Shown one piece after another: positions 5,966 through 8,650 of a stretch of 8,650 nucleotides of DNA. The notes under the pieces were generated by a model. It had not been told where the DNA came from. It searched no databases and worked only from the letters and a program-made list of their open reading frames with translations. The stretch covers positions 1-8,650 of the forward strand of contig JACCZQ010000163.1 in NCBI GenBank assembly GCA_013695905.1, given 5' to 3'. Source of the stretch: Chthoniobacterales bacterium (GTDB lineage Bacteria > Verrucomicrobiota > Verrucomicrobiia > Chthoniobacterales > UBA10450). How positions within the stretch are numbered: position 1 is the stretch's first letter; each line of letters starts with the position of its first letter. Made by a program: the position numbers and the translations under genes.

Positions 5966-6280
5966 ATGCGCCTGATGGTCCGATTTTTGATCCGCGCCTA
6001 CCAGCTGACGATCTCTCCCATCCTCTCTTTTCTCGCCGGGCCGGGGAATGGCTGCCGGTTCCAGCCCACCTGCTCACACTACTTTCTCGAGGCGGTCGAG
6101 AGCCACGGCGTGCTCCGCGGCAGCTGGCTCGGGCTGCGCCGGCTCGGGCGCTGTCAGCCGTGGGGCGGCCAGGGATTTGATCCTGTGCCGCTGCGCCGTC
6201 ACAACCACGAAACTCCCGGTGCTCCGCGAACCACTGCGCAGGTGGCGCTCTCCACCTCATCCCACGTCGCTTGTGAATAG
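5966..6280 (+). CDS. yidD: Membrane protein insertion efficiency factor YidD
   Basis: The 104-residue product matches YidD, a small membrane-associated protein that assists insertion of proteins through YidC. The family signature is complete: 'LIRAYQLTISPIL' (9-20), 'CRFQPTCSHYFLEA' (30-43, Cys30 and Cys36), 'GSWLGLRRLGRCQPWGGQG' (52-70, Cys63) and 'FDPVP' (71-75). A GPGNG-containing segment before Cys30 is a few residues longer than in E. coli YidD, and about 29 residues follow DPVP with no recognisable feature. The ATG at 5966 overlaps the TGA of the preceding open frame, which supports this start; the ATG at 5975 is an alternative. yidC starts 17 bases downstream, so the genes are co-transcribed and work in one pathway. 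Confidence 0.93.
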   Translation: MRLMVRFLIRAYQLTISPILSFLAGPGNGCRFQPTCSHYFLEAVESHGVLRGSWLGLRRLGRCQPWGGQGFDPVPLRRHNHETPGAPRTTAQVALSTSSHVACE

Positions 6281-6297
6281 CGCCTGCGCGCTGCCGT

Positions 6298-8058
6298 ATG
6301 GATCGTCAAGCATGGATTGCCGTCACGCTATGCGTCCTCGGGCTCATCGGCTGGCAGTTTTACATGGCGAGCCATGCGCCGCCGCTGGCGCCGCCACCGC
6401 CCGAGCAGACTCCAGCGACGGCCGCCGCTGCGCCGGCCCCGGCCGCTGCGGCTCCTGCTGATCCCGCGGCGGCTCCCGCGCCTGCGCCGGCCGGGGAGGC
6501 TCCACCCGACGCGGTCGAAGCAGCCACGTTCGTCGAGCGCATCGAGCCGCTGCGGAATGACGACGTCGAGCTGCGCCTGACCACTCGCGGCGGGGGCATC
6601 GCGGAGGCGCTCATGCTGAACCACGTCGGCGACAAAGGTGTCGGCGTGGTCGTCTTGAATTCCGTCGAGCGGACGCCGATCGGCGCCCTCGTCGAGCGCC
6701 CGGAAAACCCGGTGCTGCCGGAATTCAGCGTGGCGCGGCAGGCGGACGGCAGCGTGCAATTCGAGCGGGTGACGCCGCAGGGTATCGCCGTCCGAAAGCG
6801 CTACTTTTTCCCGCCGACGGACCAGAAGCGCGACAACTTCGTTGCGCACATGGAGCTGGAGTTCCGCAACGACGGCGCGCAGCCATACACCAGTCCCGGC
6901 TTTTTCATGACGCTCGGCTCGACGAAGCCGGTGCACGCCAACGACTTCCCGACCTACACCCGCCTCGTCTGGCTGGTGCAGGGGAAGGCGAAGGGCATCG
7001 ATGTGAATTGGTTTCCGGCGCAGAACTACCCGCTCGTCGGCATCGAGAAACGCGAGGCGCAGCAGTTTTATCGCGAGACCGTGAACGCCGGCGACTGGGC
7101 GGGCATGAGCAACCAGTTCTTCACCACCCTCGTCACGCCGCTGACGGCGAAAGTGTCCGAAGTGTGGGCCCGCCGTTTCGAGATCCCCGTGCCGGAAGCG
7201 CAGCCGAGCCTCGGCGTCGAGGGGGCGATGGGCCTGCCCGGCTTCGAGGTCGCGCCGGGGCAGACACACACCCTGCGTTTCCAGATTTACGCCGGCCCGA
7301 AACTCTACAACCGCCTCGCGCGTCTCGACCACGACGAAGCCGCGATCATGAACTTCGGCATGTGGAAGCTCGTCAGCGAGGCGCTGCTGAATTTCATGAA
7401 CCTGCTGCACAGCTATGTGCGGGACTACGGCGTCGCCATCATCCTCCTGACCGCCTGCGTGAAGGGCGTGCTCTGGCCGCTGCAGAACAAGGCGAACCGC
7501 TCGATGCGCAAAATGGCGGCCCTCGCCCCGCACATGCAGGCGCTCCGGGAGAAGTACAAAGACGACCCCACGAAGATGAACCAGGAGGTCATGAAGCTCT
7601 ACAAAGAGCATGGCGTGAATCCGGTCGGCGGTTGTCTCCCGATGCTGATCCAGATTCCCATTTTCTTCGGCCTCTTCACCATGCTCGGCCAGGCCGCGGA
7701 GCTGCGGAACGCCTCCTTCCTCTGGATCTCCGATCTTTCGCAACCGGACACCGTCGCTTACCTGCCGGGCTTCAATTTCCCGATCAACGTCCTCCCGATC
7801 CTGATGGGCGCGAGCAACGTCTGGCTCATGCGCATGACGCCGAATACCGGCGACGCGATGCAGCGTCGCATCCTCATGTTCATGCCGCTGATCTTCCTGA
7901 TTTTCTGCTACAATTTCGCAGCGGCGCTGGCATTGTATTACACAACGCAGAATCTGTTTACGATCCTGCAGCTCTGGGTGAACAAGCGGCAGCCATTGCC
8001 GGTCATCGAGAAACCTGCACCACCTCCATCGAAACGATCGCGGAAAGGGAAATCATGA
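6298..8058 (+). CDS. yidC: Membrane protein insertase YidC (Oxa1 family)
   Basis: The 586-residue protein is the inner-membrane insertase and chaperone of the Gram-negative type. It has an N-terminal anchor helix (about 5-23), an Ala/Pro-rich linker (about 28-72) and a large periplasmic beta domain (about 80-345). The Oxa1 core starts near 362: a membrane helix ending 'ILLTACVKGVLWPLQNK', a cytoplasmic coiled hairpin 'SMRKMAALAPHMQALREKYK', then 'NPVGGCLPMLIQIPIFFGLF' (441-460) and further helices at about 495-514 and 525-560. The position of the conserved groove Arg (R366 in E. coli) is Lys389, keeping a positive charge. The C-terminal tail is basic (KRSRKGK). The ATG 6298 start fits the anchor helix directly. 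The stop overlaps the jag ATG by 4 bases (ATGA), indicating coupled translation. Confidence 0.97.
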   Translation: MDRQAWIAVTLCVLGLIGWQFYMASHAPPLAPPPPEQTPATAAAAPAPAAAAPADPAAAPAPAPAGEAPPDAVEAATFVERIEPLRNDDVELRLTTRGGGIAEALMLNHVGDKGVGVVVLNSVERTPIGALVERPENPVLPEFSVARQADGSVQFERVTPQGIAVRKRYFFPPTDQKRDNFVAHMELEFRNDGAQPYTSPGFFMTLGSTKPVHANDFPTYTRLVWLVQGKAKGIDVNWFPAQNYPLVGIEKREAQQFYRETVNAGDWAGMSNQFFTTLVTPLTAKVSEVWARRFEIPVPEAQPSLGVEGAMGLPGFEVAPGQTHTLRFQIYAGPKLYNRLARLDHDEAAIMNFGMWKLVSEALLNFMNLLHSYVRDYGVAIILLTACVKGVLWPLQNKANRSMRKMAALAPHMQALREKYKDDPTKMNQEVMKLYKEHGVNPVGGCLPMLIQIPIFFGLFTMLGQAAELRNASFLWISDLSQPDTVAYLPGFNFPINVLPILMGASNVWLMRMTPNTGDAMQRRILMFMPLIFLIFCYNFAAALALYYTTQNLFTILQLWVNKRQPLPVIEKPAPPPSKRSRKGKS

Positions 8059-8531
8059 CGCCGAAGGAACTACTCGACACGATCCTCGGTTACCTCGGCT
8101 TCGTCGTGGAGATCGACGAAACGCGGAACGAGGGCGGGAATCTGACGCTGCAGGTTTACACGGAGGAAAGCTCGCGCGTGATCGGCCGGGACGGCGAAAC
8201 GCTGGAAGCGATTCAGTTCCTGCTCAACCGCCTCATCCAGGCGAAGGAGCGCGACGCGGAGAAGGTGATCGTCGATTGCGAGCACTTCCGCTCGATGCGC
8301 GAGGACAAGATCGTGCAGCGCGTGCGCGAGCTGGCCGAGCGGGTGCGGATCAGCGGCCGCTCGCTGCAGCTGGAGCCGATGAATTCCTACGAGCGCCGCA
8401 TCGTGCACAACGCTTTCAAGGATGATCCCGACGTGGCCACCTGGAGTCCGAATGACTCGGCGCGGATCAAACAGATCACGCTCCTGAAGCGGCAGCCGCA
8501 GCGCGCGGCCGCACCTCAGTCGCACGAGTAG
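8055..8531 (+). CDS. jag: KH-R3H RNA-binding protein Jag/KhpB
   Basis: From the ATG at 8055 the product is 158 residues. A KH-like domain with 'SRVIGRDGETLEAIQFLLNR' (GRDG loop at 44-47) is followed by a helix ('HFRSMREDKIVQRVRELAER') and an R3H domain 'NSYERRIVHNAF' with Arg114 and His118 in R-x3-H spacing. The family (SpoIIIJ-associated protein, KhpB/EloR) binds RNA in the cytoplasm and typically sits next to yidC. The extra N-terminal Jag_N domain found in Firmicutes is absent, as in other short members. The frame is open far upstream inside yidC, but the ATGA overlap and the family N terminus 'ELLDTILGYLGF' fix the start. The end meets a convergent gene six bases away. Confidence 0.94.
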   Translation: MTPKELLDTILGYLGFVVEIDETRNEGGNLTLQVYTEESSRVIGRDGETLEAIQFLLNRLIQAKERDAEKVIVDCEHFRSMREDKIVQRVRELAERVRISGRSLQLEPMNSYERRIVHNAFKDDPDVATWSPNDSARIKQITLLKRQPQRAAAPQSHE

Positions 8532-8537
8532 CGTCCC

Positions 8538-8650
8538 TTAATCCTGCGGAGCCGCCACGGCAGGAGAGGCGGCGTGACGCGGGACCAGCGTGCCGAGCGG
8601 CAGCCGGTTGTGTGCGGCGGTTAGCTCCTCGGCGCCCGCGCGTTTACGGA
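8538..8650 (-). CDS. 3' end of an RlpA-like double-psi beta-barrel protein, possibly truncated
   Basis: The last 36 codons of a minus-strand frame read 'KRAGAEELTAAHNRLPLGTLV' and then 'PRHAASPAVAAPQD' before TAA (8538-8540). The segment 'ELTAAHNRLPLGTLV' matches the core of RlpA-type septal or lytic transglycosylase lipoproteins (TAAHxxLPxGTxVRVTN). In that family some 50-60 more residues (RVTNLxNGRSV and RINDRGP blocks) should follow; here the frame ends after 14 unrelated residues. Removing one C from the CCC at 8587-8589 would restore 'LVRVT', but the match then stops again. It is therefore either a truncated or frameshifted pseudogene or a sequence error plus deletion. The rest lies beyond the window. 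A hairpin, GCCGCC (8551-8556) with GGCGGC (8568-8573), lies near the stop and might slow transcription from jag. Confidence 0.55.
   Translation of the reverse strand, partial: RKRAGAEELTAAHNRLPLGTLVPRHAASPAVAAPQD

Larger units (their letters stand above)
5766..5966 (+). other. Open extension of the rnpA frame with a second RnpA-like tail
   Basis: After the rnpA TAA (5763-5765) the same frame has no further stop until TGA at 5964-5966. The last residues, 'WKDEWLRLTNRASILAP', resemble the RnpA C terminus 'LEDEWFRLAKRAQILRF': 9 of 14 residues match across the core. At the DNA level, 5715-5756 and 5916-5957 match at 29 of 42 positions. The TGA overlaps the yidD ATG by one base (TGATG), an arrangement typical of coupled genes. 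The middle holds two structured inverted repeats. It could be an in-frame insertion that split the original rnpA end, with the first tail a later replacement, or a partial duplication. A GTG at 5775 could start a 63-64 residue peptide, but there is no evidence it is made. Open frames are common by chance at this GC, so the frame alone is weak evidence; the tail match and stop/start overlap are the stronger signs. Confidence 0.45.

Noticed and set aside
6328..7743. Long 471-codon open frame on the minus strand opposite yidC
   Set aside because: It is antisense to a complete, motif-rich yidC, has a low-complexity His/Arg-rich composition and no recognisable domain. Such frames are expected from high-GC codon bias.
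7008..8054. Extension of the jag frame far upstream into yidC (507-codon frame)
   Set aside because: The upstream part is an Arg/Pro-rich shadow of yidC. The family N terminus starts at the ATG 8055 that overlaps the yidC stop.

Overview
The window is about 8.65 kb of high-GC bacterial chromosome holding ordinary housekeeping genes. I infer a member of the Verrucomicrobiota, perhaps near Opitutales. The reasons are the type of YidC (start MDRQAWIAVTLCVLGLIGW, Ala/Pro linker and large periplasmic domain), the gene order rnpA-yidD-yidC-jag, and several kinds of short intergenic repeat that I associate from memory with that phylum. No 16S rRNA or other strong taxonomic marker is present, so this assignment is inference. 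Most starts lack a clear Shine-Dalgarno sequence.

Layout. Bases 1-113 hold small GC-rich hairpins and no secure gene. Bases 114-812 (minus strand) encode a membrane-anchored DUF4230 protein. A 292-base divergent gap (813-1104) contains an imperfect inverted repeat built from AACATCGAA-like units. On the plus strand follow a transglutaminase-like protein (1105-1956) and recF (1979-3028), separated by 22 bases. A short intergenic spacer with a 12-base tandem repeat leads to yqgE/algH (3138-3698). A spacer with nested inverted repeats precedes ald, alanine dehydrogenase (3801-4898). Next come a small Thr/Pro/Asn-rich predicted lipoprotein (5009-5266) and a strong UUCG-loop terminator (5290-5324).

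The last third is the membrane-protein biogenesis cluster: rnpA (protein of RNase P), yidD (membrane insertion efficiency factor), yidC (insertase) and jag/khpB (KH-R3H RNA-binding protein). yidC and jag overlap by 4 bases. The cluster lacks the usual rpmH in front of rnpA. Downstream and convergent is the 3' end of an RlpA-like gene that appears cut off, or frameshifted, inside its conserved domain.

The most unusual stretch is 5715-5966. After the rnpA stop, the same frame stays open for 66 codons. It passes through two structured inverted repeats and ends in a second copy of the RnpA C-terminal helix motif (DEW-RL--RA-IL). Its TGA stop overlaps the yidD ATG. This could be an old in-frame insertion or duplication at the end of rnpA. 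I found no CRISPR array, transposase, tRNA or rRNA, and no convincing new multi-gene system.
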